Assembly (NCBI GenBank): GCA_030681675.1
Contig: JAUXRP010000011.1
Location: 1-35,901 of the forward strand
DNA from: Candidatus Planktophila sp.
GTDB lineage: Bacteria; Actinomycetota; Actinomycetes; Nanopelagicales; Nanopelagicaceae
Length of the DNA: 35,901 bases
Direction of reading: 5' to 3'
Part shown: in pieces, positions 29,132-35,901 of the stretch
Layout: each line of letters opens with the position of its first letter
Position numbering within the stretch: position 1 is the stretch's first letter
The notes under the pieces: generated by a model
Told to the model about the DNA's origin: nothing
Seen by the model: only the letters and a program-made list of their open reading frames with translations
Database searches by the model: none
Program-made: the position numbers and the translations under genes

Positions 29132-29343
29132 TAACCCAGGCGATTTCCTGCTTTCACAGCCTTCAGGTATCCTTTCCCACAGACCAGTGGCCTAACAGCT
29201 CACTGCAAGAGGAGTTACCGCTCCCACCTTCTTCGCCACTCGTGCGAGCTGGTTCGTCGGATGTAAATAGTTTTTTGCATCCTTGCGGTTTTCTTATGCA
29301 GCGCTGTAACACCAAAGCGTTTACTAAACCGAAGGAGCACACA
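29132..29343 (+). other. infC operon leader region with candidate hairpins
   Basis: Longest gene-free stretch of the window (212 nt). Candidate structures: CCAC (29177-29180)/GTGG (29187-29190); GGAG (29211-29214)/CTCC (29221-29224), which hides an SD-like GAGGAG that has no start codon after it; CCACTC (29236-29241) against GAG-C-TGG (29246-29252); GGATG (29259-29263)/CATCC (29278-29282) enclosing a T6 run (29271-29276). An ATG-TAA minimal reading frame lies at 29261-29266. Possible -10 elements are TATCCT (29168-29173) and TGTAAC (29305-29310). No tRNA or known riboswitch recognised. Confidence 0.4.
29332..29337 (+). promoter_or_regulatory. infC ribosome-binding site (AAGGAG), decides the start
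   Basis: AAGGAG is followed by 6 nt (CACACA) and then GTC at 29344, exactly the codon that aligns with residue 1 of mycobacterial IF3. rbpA uses the same motif with the same 6-nt spacing. This argues for a non-canonical GTC start rather than the ATG at 29296, which has no such motif. Confidence 0.65.
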
Positions 29344-29934
29344 GTCAGCACCGAACCACGCATTAATGATCGAATCCGCACACCTCAAATTCGTTTGATC
29401 GGGCATACCGGCCAACAAATAGGAGTTGTCGACATCGATACCGCGCTAAAAATGGCAGATGAGATAGGTCTGGACTTAGTCGAGATCGCAGCAGAGGCCA
29501 ATCCACCCGTTTGCAAGATTATGGACTTCGGAAAATACAAGTACGAAGTTGCACAAAAGGCACGGGAGGCGCGACAGAACCAGACCCACATTGTGGTCAA
29601 GGAGGTGCGTTTAACACCAAAGATCGAAACCCATGATTATGAAACCAAACGTAATCAAGTTGAGAAGTTTCTCAAGGGTGGCGACAAGGTGAAGGTGACG
29701 ATGAAGTTTCGAGGTCGCGAGCAAACGAGGCCAGAGCTTGGATACAAAATGCTGCAACGTTTGGCAACGGATATTGCAGAGTTTGGATTCATTGAATTCG
29801 CCCCGAAGCAAGAGGGACGAAATATGACAATGGTGATTGGACCGACGAAGAAGAAAACGGAAGCAGTTGCAGAAGCCAAGGCGGCACGAAAAGCCAAAGC
29901 AGATGCAGCGGCAGAGACAATGGATGGAGCATAA
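29344..29934 (+). CDS. infC: Translation initiation factor IF-3, probable GTC start
   Basis: Binds the 30S subunit, blocks premature 50S joining and proofreads start codons. 196 residues if initiation is at GTC 29344 (next residues [17 protein letters not shown]). Visible: [37 protein letters not shown] (inter-domain helix), [16 protein letters not shown] and [15 protein letters not shown], followed by a Lys/Ala-rich tail. The frame is open further up and contains ATG 29296, which would add 16 residues but has no Shine-Dalgarno; automated annotation may use it. infC in E. coli starts at AUU and is autoregulated through IF3 start-codon discrimination, so an unusual start here is plausible. rpmI follows after 2 nt. 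Confidence 0.93.
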   Translation, partial: VSTEPRINDRIRTPQIRLIGHTGQQIGVVDIDTALKMADEIGLDLVEIAAEANPPVCKIMDFGKYKYEVAQKAREARQNQTHIVVKEVRLTPKIETHDYETKRNQVEKFLKGGDKVKVTMKFRGREQTRPELGYKMLQRLATDIAEFGFIEFAPKQEGRNMTMVIGPTKKKTEAVAEAKAARKAKADAAAETMDGA

Positions 29935-29936
29935 AG

Positions 29937-30134
29937 ATGCCAAAGATGAAAACGCACAGCGGAGCTAAGAAGACTTTCCGCGTTACAGGTACCGGAAAGA
30001 TCATGCACGAACGCGCTGGGAAGCGACACTTACTCGAGCGTAAATCTTCACGCATTACACGCCGTCTCTCAACCGAGCAGTCAGCAAAACCAACAGTCAC
30101 AATGACAGCCAAGCGCATGCTTGGCTTGAAGTAA
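29937..30134 (+). CDS. rpmI: 50S ribosomal protein L35
   Basis: Small basic protein of the large ribosomal subunit. 65 residues, family length. [20 protein letters not shown] at the N terminus and [15 protein letters not shown] in the middle are characteristic. Starts 2 nt after infC with GGAG about 7 nt upstream; part of the conserved infC-rpmI-rplT operon. Confidence 0.97.
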   Translation: MPKMKTHSGAKKTFRVTGTGKIMHERAGKRHLLERKSSRITRRLSTEQSAKPTVTMTAKRMLGLK

Positions 30135-30148
30135 GGAACGTGAATTAA

Positions 30149-30508
30149 ATGAGAGTAAAACGCGGAGTTCATGCAGCTAAGAAGCGCCGTACAACTTTAG
30201 AGCGTGCAAGTGGTTATCGGGGACAACGGTCGCGTCTTTTCACAAAGGCGAAAGAGCAAGTCACGCACTCAATGGTCTACGCATTCAATGACCGTAAAGA
30301 TAAAAAAGGCGATTTCCGTCGTTTATGGATTCAGCGCATTAATGCTGGTTGCCGTGCACATGGTCTGACCTACAACCGTTTCATCCAAGGCCTAAAAGCC
30401 GCCGGTGTTGAAGTAGATCGTCGTGTTCTCTCTGATCTTGCAACAAATGATCCAGCAACTTTTAAGACCCTTGTAGATGTTGCTCGCAAGAGCCTCATTT
30501 CAGCTTAA
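30149..30508 (+). CDS. rplT: 50S ribosomal protein L20
   Basis: Early-assembly 23S rRNA-binding protein; in some bacteria L20 also represses its own operon through a leader RNA structure. 119 residues. Visible: [20 protein letters not shown] with [16 protein letters not shown], then [20 protein letters not shown] and [12 protein letters not shown]-like C-terminal region (here [12 protein letters not shown]). AAGGAA precedes the ATG. The long infC leader would be the place for L20 feedback, but I could not recognise a known L20-binding structure. Confidence 0.97.
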   Translation: MRVKRGVHAAKKRRTTLERASGYRGQRSRLFTKAKEQVTHSMVYAFNDRKDKKGDFRRLWIQRINAGCRAHGLTYNRFIQGLKAAGVEVDRRVLSDLATNDPATFKTLVDVARKSLISA

Positions 30509-30517
30509 CTTTCGCCA

Positions 30518-31303
30518 ATGATTGAGAGCCTTAACTCGCCACATGTTGCGCGAGTTAAGGCTCTTATTGGTTCACGTGGGGCTAAAGAACGGCGGGCGGC
30601 AGGTGCATTTGTTGCCGAAGGTCTCCAATGTTTTCGCGAAGCTATCAATTCGAATCAAGGTCCGCGGATATCTACGCTTTATTTAACTGCAAACGCTCGA
30701 GTTAAACTCGATGAATTCACCGATCTATCACTCTTGCAAACAGTTGATGTCTCTGACGATGTTATGCGTGCGATGTCAGAGACTATTACGCCTCAAGGCA
30801 TTCTTGCGATTTGCGAAATCCCAAAAAACTCTTTGGAATCCATACCACTTGATGGATCTAGAAAATTTATTTATCTCTCCGAGGTTCAGGATCCAGGAAA
30901 TGCTGGAACAATTTTACGTTCGGCCGATGCTTTTGGGATGGATGCCGTCATTACTTCACCAGGTAGCGTAGATATGTATTCACCGAAAGTAGTACGAAGT
31001 ACTGCCGGTTCCCTCTGGCATATTCCTGTTTTTGAGTCTCTTGATCTTCAAAGCCTTCTCATGTCACATCCACTTCACGCATTTACTCTCGGTGCTAATG
31101 GTTCAAAGCGGCTAGCTGATTTCACCACTACACGCGATTGTTTGGCGATTTTTGGTAACGAGGCTCGAGGATTACACGGTGATCAATCTTTATCGAGTAT
31201 TGAATCGGTACATATCCCAATGCCCGGATCGGCTGAATCTCTGAACCTTTCGGCAGCGGCATCTATAACCATGTACCACTTAGCAAATATGCACACCATC
31301 TAA
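30518..31303 (+). CDS. SpoU/TrmH-family RNA 2'-O-methyltransferase
   Basis: SPOUT methyltransferase that uses SAM to methylate a ribose in rRNA or tRNA; exact target unknown. 261 residues. An N-terminal substrate-binding domain (RRAAGAFVAEGLQCF) precedes the three SpoU motifs: LSEVQDPGNAGTILRSADAF (about 120-139, with Asn128 and Arg134), AIFGNEARGL (210-219) and IPMPGSAESLNLSAAASI (233-250), which form the SAM-binding knot. It lies between rplT and pheS as in many actinobacteria. No Shine-Dalgarno; TAACTT overlapping the rplT stop ends 6 nt before the ATG and could be a weak leaderless promoter, otherwise it is read from the infC operon. Confidence 0.93.
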   Translation: MIESLNSPHVARVKALIGSRGAKERRAAGAFVAEGLQCFREAINSNQGPRISTLYLTANARVKLDEFTDLSLLQTVDVSDDVMRAMSETITPQGILAICEIPKNSLESIPLDGSRKFIYLSEVQDPGNAGTILRSADAFGMDAVITSPGSVDMYSPKVVRSTAGSLWHIPVFESLDLQSLLMSHPLHAFTLGANGSKRLADFTTTRDCLAIFGNEARGLHGDQSLSSIESVHIPMPGSAESLNLSAAASITMYHLANMHTI

Positions 31304-31315
31304 AGTTCGACCCGA

Positions 31316-31321
31316 TAGACT
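31316..31321 (+). promoter_or_regulatory. Candidate pheS -10 element (TAGACT), leaderless
   Basis: TAGACT ends 7 nt before the pheS ATG (31329). There is no Shine-Dalgarno in the 25-nt spacer after the methyltransferase gene. No clear -35 at the right distance. The spacing repeats that of the other candidate leaderless starts. Confidence 0.45.
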
Positions 31322-31328
31322 CACCCCT

Positions 31329-32336
31329 ATGCGCGATGAAGAGATTGGCACCTGGATTTCAGATGCCCGGTCCGCTTTCGATAGCGCCGCCGATCTTGAC
31401 GCCCTCAAAATTGCACGGTTAGCACACACCGGAGATAAATCACCGATTTCTTTAGCATCACGTGCGCTGGGAAGTATGGCTCCGGAGGATAAAGCGAGTT
31501 TTGGAAAACTAATAGGTGATGCCAAAGCTGCAATCGCCTCTGCTTTAGCAGAGGCAACCGCCAAATTAGAGGCTGAACGTGATCGAAAAGTTTTGCTCGA
31601 AGAAGTAGTCGATGTTACTTTGCCCGTGCAACGAGCCCATCGCGGAGGGCTTCATCCAATTTCAATTATTAGAAATGAAGTCTCAGATTTCTTTATAGAG
31701 CAGGGATTCTCTGTTGAAGAAGGTCCTGAACTTGAATCTGGCTGGCTCAACTTTGATGCGTTAAATATGCCTGCAGATCACCCAGCACGAACAATGCAAG
31801 ATACATTTTTTATTGAACCCGTTGAATCTGGCATGGTTTTACGCACGCATACCTCGCCAGTGCAGATTCGCACGATGCTTACTCAAGCGCCTCCTATTTA
31901 CATCATTTGCCCAGGGCGCACGTTCCGAGCCGATGAACTCGATGCCACACACAGTCCGGTCTTTCACCAAGTAGAAGGTTTAGTCGTTGATAAGGCCATC
32001 ACGATGGCGCACCTAAAAGGAACACTTGATAACTTTGCGAGCAATATGTTCGGTCCTGGTGTTACAACACGATTGCGTCCATCATTTTTTCCATTCACCG
32101 AGCCAAGTGCTGAAGTAGATATTTTCTTCAACAATCGTTGGATTGAATGGGGCGGTTGCGGAATGGTGAACCCAATGGTTCTTGCCACATGCGGAATCGA
32201 TACCGATGTGTATAGCGGTTTTGCTTTCGGAATGGGGCTAGAGCGAACGCTAATGGTTCGTCACGGCATTACCGATATGCACGATATTGTCGAAGGCGAT
32301 CTTCGTTTTACCCGCCAGTTTGGAGTTGGCCTGTAA
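31329..32336 (+). CDS. pheS: Phenylalanine-tRNA ligase alpha subunit
   Basis: Catalytic subunit of the alpha2-beta2 phenylalanyl-tRNA synthetase (class II). 335 residues: an N-terminal coiled-coil (about residues 1-90), then the catalytic domain with GGLHPISIIRNEVSDFF, motif 2 region GRTFRADELDATHSPVFHQV, and motif 3 FGMGLERTLMVRHGI near the C terminus. The stop overlaps the pheT start (TAATG), a usual arrangement for equimolar subunits. No T-box or attenuation leader is visible upstream; the probable start is leaderless. Confidence 0.98.
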   Translation: MRDEEIGTWISDARSAFDSAADLDALKIARLAHTGDKSPISLASRALGSMAPEDKASFGKLIGDAKAAIASALAEATAKLEAERDRKVLLEEVVDVTLPVQRAHRGGLHPISIIRNEVSDFFIEQGFSVEEGPELESGWLNFDALNMPADHPARTMQDTFFIEPVESGMVLRTHTSPVQIRTMLTQAPPIYIICPGRTFRADELDATHSPVFHQVEGLVVDKAITMAHLKGTLDNFASNMFGPGVTTRLRPSFFPFTEPSAEVDIFFNNRWIEWGGCGMVNPMVLATCGIDTDVYSGFAFGMGLERTLMVRHGITDMHDIVEGDLRFTRQFGVGL

Positions 32337-34792
32337 TGCTGACACCTTTGTCGTGGATAAAAGAGTTTGTTGATATTCCTACCTCAATAACGGCAGCGGA
32401 AATATCTGATGCCCTGATTCGGGTCGGTTTTGAAGTTGAGGAGATCATCGAACAAGGTTCAGACATTACTGGGCCACTTGTGTTTGCAAAAGTGCTTTCG
32501 ATTGAAGAGATTACTGAGTTTAAAAAACCAATTCGTTACGTCGGCATCGATTGTGGTGAAGGTACAACCCGTTTTGTGATTTGTGGTGCAACAAATTTTG
32601 TTGTCGGGGATATGGTTGTGGCAGCGCTGCCTGGCGCGGTATTGCCTGGTGGATTCACGATCACTGCACGAGATACGTACGGTAAAACATCCAATGGAAT
32701 GATCTGTTCAGTTCGTGAATTGGGCATCGGTGATGACCATGCGGGGATCATGGTTTTAAATAATAATGACGTAGAAATTGGCGCGGACGCCATTGTGGGT
32801 TTGCAGATTAACGATGTAATTTTCGATGTATCAATCAATCCAGATCGCGGTTATGCCCTCAGCATTCGAGGCATGGCCCGTGAAGTCGCGGGGGCACTCG
32901 GACTTAAATTTATCGACCCAGTTGAGGCACTACGCAACCTTGAGTTTAAGGAGAGCGGCCAAGGAGTGCGCGCAACAATCGCTGACCCATCCACGGCATC
33001 GGTTTTCTATCTGCGAACGCTTACTAACTTTGATCCGAAGGCAACTACGCCGCTGTGGATGCGTCGACGGATTGAAAAAATGGGGATGCGTTCAATCTCG
33101 TTAGTGGTCGATGTTACAAACTATGTCATGCTCGAACTCGGTCAGCCCTTACACGCCTTTGATACCTCAAAGATTAAAGGCGGCTTGATCGTTAAGCGCG
33201 CCGGCGAAGTTCAATCTTTTACAACTTTAGATGGTCAGGTACGCCAATTAGATCCCGATGATCTGATGGTCTGCGATGATGAAAAATCTTTAGCTTTAGC
33301 CGGCACTATGGGTGGCGCTTTTTCTGAAATCTCGCACACTACTACCGATATTGCCCTCGAAGCGGTTCGTTTTGATCCAACCTCAATTGCCAAGAATTCG
33401 CGTCGTCACAAAATCTCCTCCGAAGCTTCGCGTAGATTTGAGCGCAGCGTAGATCCATCCTTGGCTGAATTTGCCTCTGCTCGCTGTGTTCAACTTTTGA
33501 GCGCGCATAGCTCGGCCCTACATGTGGCAACCTCCGTCGCTGGACAGCCGCGCTATGCACCAGTAGTGACCATAGATCCTGCGAAAATTTCAGCGATTCT
33601 TGGCTTTGAAATCACCTCCAAAAAGGTTGCTGAAGTTTTACGGGTTATCGGTTGTGATGTTGACGAAAATAACTTTGAAGTCGATCCTCCGTCGTGGCGC
33701 TTTGATTTAGTAACGGTTTCAGATTTCGCTGAAGAAGTTGCACGAATGATTGGTTACGACGCAATTCCATCGCTGCTTCCTCCTCGTCCTTTGCATGCAC
33801 GCATGACTCCTGATCAAAAGCGTCGAAGAGCGATAGCCTCAATGCTTGCCAGTCGTGGTTTAGCTGAGGTGCAGACATTTCCATTCACTAATCAAGCAAC
33901 AATCGATTCAATGGGTTTCATCGGAGAACGTGCAGCGACTTATCGCATCGCTAACCCCATGTCTGAAGAGTTCCCGCTTATGCGTGTACACCTTGTCCCT
34001 GGCTTAATCGAAGTTGCACAGCGCAATATCAATCGCGGTGCTAAGGATTTTGCGATCTTTGAGATGGGCTCGATTTTCCGAAGCTCTAAAAAGTTAGTTC
34101 CCGCCATTTCTCCACAGCTTTCAGCGCGACCAGAGCAGAAATTAATTGATGAGATTATTGGCAGTGTCCCGCCACAGGGCTATCACGTTGCCGGTGTGTT
34201 AGTAGGAAAAGTAGAAAATGAGAGTTGGTTGGGTAACTCGCGTGAATACAAATGGGCAGATGCCATTGCTCTTGCTGAAGATATTTTAGAACTGTGTAAT
34301 CTACAGTGGACGGTAGCACGATCTGATCTAGCACCTTGGCATCCAGGTCGGTGCGCTGAATTGATCATTGACGGCAAAGCCGTAGCTCACGCAGGCGAAC
34401 TTCATCCCCGCATTCTCGCGGCATATGGTCTGCCCGCACGTTCAGTGGCATTTGCCGTAGCCCTGAACGCTTTACCGCAATCGCAGTTAGTGCGACCAAT
34501 TAAAGTAGGAACAATGCCTGCAGCGCTTCAAGATGTAGCACTTATTGTTGACGCAACGGTGAGCGCCCAATCTGTAGAGGCCGCCCTTCGGGAAGGCGCT
34601 GGAGCCCTTCTTGAATCCATTACCTGCTTTGATCGCTACGACAAGATTGGGGATGGGAAGATTTCTTTGGCCTTCACGTTAACTTTTCGTGCCCCTGATA
34701 GAACTCTTACAGGCGATGAGGTTTCAGTCATGCGTGAGGCGGCTACCGCAGTGGCCTTTGCTAAATGTGGGGCGGTAGTTCGTACCGCATAA
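32336..34792 (+). CDS. pheT: Phenylalanine-tRNA ligase beta subunit
   Basis: Non-catalytic partner of PheS that binds tRNA and carries the editing domain. 818 residues. In order: EMAP-type tRNA-binding domain (about residues 40-150, with VICGATNFVVGDMVVAALPG), the B3/B4 editing region (MRRRIEKMGMRSISLVVDVT, GQPLHAFDTSKI), B5 (RRFERSVDPSLA and what follows), the catalytic-like domain, and a C-terminal anticodon-binding domain (KVGTMPAALQDVALIVDATV to the end). All expected domains are present. ATG overlaps the pheS stop. The gene ends 47 nt before argC, where palindromes over the argC promoter begin 2 nt past its stop. Confidence 0.98.
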   Translation: MLTPLSWIKEFVDIPTSITAAEISDALIRVGFEVEEIIEQGSDITGPLVFAKVLSIEEITEFKKPIRYVGIDCGEGTTRFVICGATNFVVGDMVVAALPGAVLPGGFTITARDTYGKTSNGMICSVRELGIGDDHAGIMVLNNNDVEIGADAIVGLQINDVIFDVSINPDRGYALSIRGMAREVAGALGLKFIDPVEALRNLEFKESGQGVRATIADPSTASVFYLRTLTNFDPKATTPLWMRRRIEKMGMRSISLVVDVTNYVMLELGQPLHAFDTSKIKGGLIVKRAGEVQSFTTLDGQVRQLDPDDLMVCDDEKSLALAGTMGGAFSEISHTTTDIALEAVRFDPTSIAKNSRRHKISSEASRRFERSVDPSLAEFASARCVQLLSAHSSALHVATSVAGQPRYAPVVTIDPAKISAILGFEITSKKVAEVLRVIGCDVDENNFEVDPPSWRFDLVTVSDFAEEVARMIGYDAIPSLLPPRPLHARMTPDQKRRRAIASMLASRGLAEVQTFPFTNQATIDSMGFIGERAATYRIANPMSEEFPLMRVHLVPGLIEVAQRNINRGAKDFAIFEMGSIFRSSKKLVPAISPQLSARPEQKLIDEIIGSVPPQGYHVAGVLVGKVENESWLGNSREYKWADAIALAEDILELCNLQWTVARSDLAPWHPGRCAELIIDGKAVAHAGELHPRILAAYGLPARSVAFAVALNALPQSQLVRPIKVGTMPAALQDVALIVDATVSAQSVEAALREGAGALLESITCFDRYDKIGDGKISLAFTLTFRAPDRTLTGDEVSVMREAATAVAFAKCGAVVRTA

Positions 34793-34793
34793 A

Positions 34794-34837
34794 TATGCAA
34801 GTGTTTGCATAAATCACGCTTTTGATTTATGCTAAAT
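34794..34837. promoter_or_regulatory. Nested palindromes over the argC promoter, candidate ArgR (ARG box) operators
   Basis: Three inverted repeats: TATGCAA-N4-TTGCATA (34794-34811, 18 bp, perfect 7-bp arms); GCATAAATCA-N6-TGATTTATGC (34807-34832, perfect 10-bp arms); ATTTA-TGC-TAAAT (34825-34837). The 18-bp AT-rich palindrome and tandem layout fit ArgR/AhrC operators, and argC heads the arginine operon that ArgR controls. They cover both the -35 and -10 candidates. Not a terminator for pheT: no T run follows. Confidence 0.6.
34805..34833 (+). promoter_or_regulatory. Candidate argC promoter (TTGCAT-17-TATGCT), leaderless
   Basis: TTGCAT (34805-34810) and TATGCT (34828-34833) are 17 bp apart; the -10 ends 6 nt before the argC ATG (34840), and there is no Shine-Dalgarno. 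Both hexamers lie inside the palindromes, so a bound repressor would block RNA polymerase. Confidence 0.5.
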
Positions 34838-34839
34838 GA

Positions 34840-35862
34840 ATGAAAACAGCGGTTATAGGTGGTAGTGGCTATGCCGGGGGAGAACTCCTGCGGATTTTGT
34901 CGGGACATCCAAATTTTGAGGTTGTAGCCGTCAGCGCGCATTCGCATGCAGGAGCGCCGATAACTTCGGTGCACCCACAGCTTCAAAAATATGCCGGACG
35001 CAATTTTGAACCTGTTGATTCATTAGATTTCTCGGATTTCGATCTAGTTTTTATTGCACTGCCTCACGGTGAATCCTCCGCGCTCATTGGAAAGATTCCA
35101 CAGAGAGTGAAAATCGTTGATCTCGGTGCAGATTTTCGATTAGAAAGCGCCGATGACTGGCACAAATATTACGGAGGCGTCCATGCCGGTGCTTGGGTCT
35201 ACGGACTGCCAGAGCTGTGCCAAGGCCAACGTGATGCAATTGCAACTCAGATGAGGGTTTCGAACCCAGGTTGTTATGCAACGTCAATTGCTTTGGGTAT
35301 CGCACCGGCAATGCATCTGATTAACTCAGAGGACATAGTTGTCGTCGCCGCTTCAGGAACAACTGGTGCTGGACGAAGTGCACAAGTAAATCTCATAGGT
35401 AGCGAAGTCATGAACTCTATGAGTTCCTATAAGTTCGGGGGAGTACATCAACATATCCCTGAAATCGAGCAGGCATTGTCGGCCGTTGCTCAAAAACTGG
35501 CAAAAATCTCTTTTACTCCGATTCTGGCGCCTATGCCCAGAGGTATCTTGTCAACGATTACAGCTACGTTAATCAATCCATTATCAACACAATCTGTGCA
35601 TGAAATTTTCGTGCAGGCTTATAGTGATTCCTATTTCATCGATGTTTTACCTATAGGCCAGATGCCTAAGACACATTCGTTAATCGGTAGTAATAAAATG
35701 CAGTTACAGGTCGCTGTCGATGAACACACTAATCGTCTGATTGTTTCGGTTGCCATTGATAATCTCGGAAAAGGCGCGGCGGGACAAGCAATTCAAAATG
35801 CAAATCTGATGTGTGGGCTGGATGAGCGAACCGGGATCGAACATGATGGTCTCGGCGCATGA
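34840..35862 (+). CDS. argC: N-acetyl-gamma-glutamyl-phosphate reductase
   Basis: Third step of arginine synthesis: NADPH reduction of N-acetylglutamyl phosphate to the semialdehyde. 340 residues. Visible: AVIGGSGYAGGELLRIL (NADP-binding loop, about residues 4-20), ALPHGESS, KIVDLGADFRL, catalytic Cys145 in VSNPGCYATS, SGTTGAGRS, HQHIPEIEQ and PMPRGILSTITA. Its TGA overlaps the next start as ATGA. First gene of an arginine operon; likely repressed by arginine through the palindromes at 34794-34837. Confidence 0.98.
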   Translation: MKTAVIGGSGYAGGELLRILSGHPNFEVVAVSAHSHAGAPITSVHPQLQKYAGRNFEPVDSLDFSDFDLVFIALPHGESSALIGKIPQRVKIVDLGADFRLESADDWHKYYGGVHAGAWVYGLPELCQGQRDAIATQMRVSNPGCYATSIALGIAPAMHLINSEDIVVVAASGTTGAGRSAQVNLIGSEVMNSMSSYKFGGVHQHIPEIEQALSAVAQKLAKISFTPILAPMPRGILSTITATLINPLSTQSVHEIFVQAYSDSYFIDVLPIGQMPKTHSLIGSNKMQLQVAVDEHTNRLIVSVAIDNLGKGAAGQAIQNANLMCGLDERTGIEHDGLGA

Positions 35863-35901
35863 AGCTGCCACAAGGTTTTAGGTCGGGCGCAACTGCTGCA
35901 G
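35859..35901 (+). CDS. argJ: Glutamate N-acetyltransferase/ornithine acetyltransferase (3' cut off by window)
   Basis: Only the first 14 codons are in the window. The visible residues MKLPQGFRSGATAA resemble the ArgJ N terminus, which usually carries a P-x-GFR-A-x-G-x-A motif. It starts in the ATGA overlap at the end of argC, the normal neighbour order in bacterial arginine operons. ArgJ recycles the acetyl group from N-acetylornithine to glutamate. The call rests mainly on position and this short motif. Confidence 0.75.
   Translation, partial: MKLPQGFRSGATAA

Overview
The window is a gene-dense stretch of a bacterial chromosome, almost certainly from an actinobacterium with a streamlined genome. 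Evidence for the phylum: RbpA (an actinobacterial RNA-polymerase-binding protein), WhiA, a SufR-headed SUF operon, a DUF3099 protein, a mabA-inhA-like fabG-fabI pair, and the order uvrB-uvrA-uvrC-rapZ-yvcK-whiA-gap-pgk-tpiA-secG. Base composition on lines I counted is roughly 38-45% GC, low for the phylum. With the very short or negative gene spacing this points to a freshwater acI / Nanopelagicales-type organism (inference, not proven). I see no mobile elements, CRISPR arrays, tRNAs, rRNAs, phage genes or broken genes. The window cuts uvrB at its 5' end and argJ at its 3' end.

Layout. (1) 1-9077, plus strand: nucleotide excision repair uvrB (partial), uvrA, uvrC, then rapZ, yvcK and whiA, as one tightly packed array. 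(2) 9230-12863, plus strand: lower glycolysis gap-pgk-tpiA, then secG and rbpA. (3) 12860-18397, minus strand: ctaA-tkt-tal-pgi, every junction overlapping (heme A synthesis plus the non-oxidative pentose phosphate branch and glucose-6-phosphate isomerase). (4) 18487-24735, plus strand: the iron-sulfur cluster operon sufR-sufB-sufD-Rieske-sufC-sufS-sufU-sufT. (5) 24760-26631, plus: an ABC exporter, converging on a minus-strand DUF3099-SURF1 pair (26611-27582). (6) 27657-29131, plus: fabG-fabI. (7) 29344-30508, plus: infC-rpmI-rplT behind a 212-nt leader, followed by a SpoU/TrmH RNA methyltransferase, pheS-pheT, and the head of an arginine operon, argC-argJ'. No gene-free stretch exceeds 300 bases; the longest is the infC leader (29132-29343), then the gap leader (9078-9229).

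Functionally this is core metabolism: DNA repair, glycolysis and pentose phosphate, Fe-S assembly, aa3-type oxidase maturation (ctaA, SURF1), fatty-acid elongation, translation and arginine synthesis. I did not find a convincing undescribed multi-gene system. The most interesting signals are regulatory: a probable non-canonical GTC start codon for infC placed 6 nt after a perfect AAGGAG; a repeated pattern of TAnnnT -10 hexamers 6-7 nt before start codons, predicting leaderless mRNAs at several operon heads; nested palindromes over the argC promoter; mutually exclusive hairpins in the gap leader; and convergent genes whose stop codons overlap.
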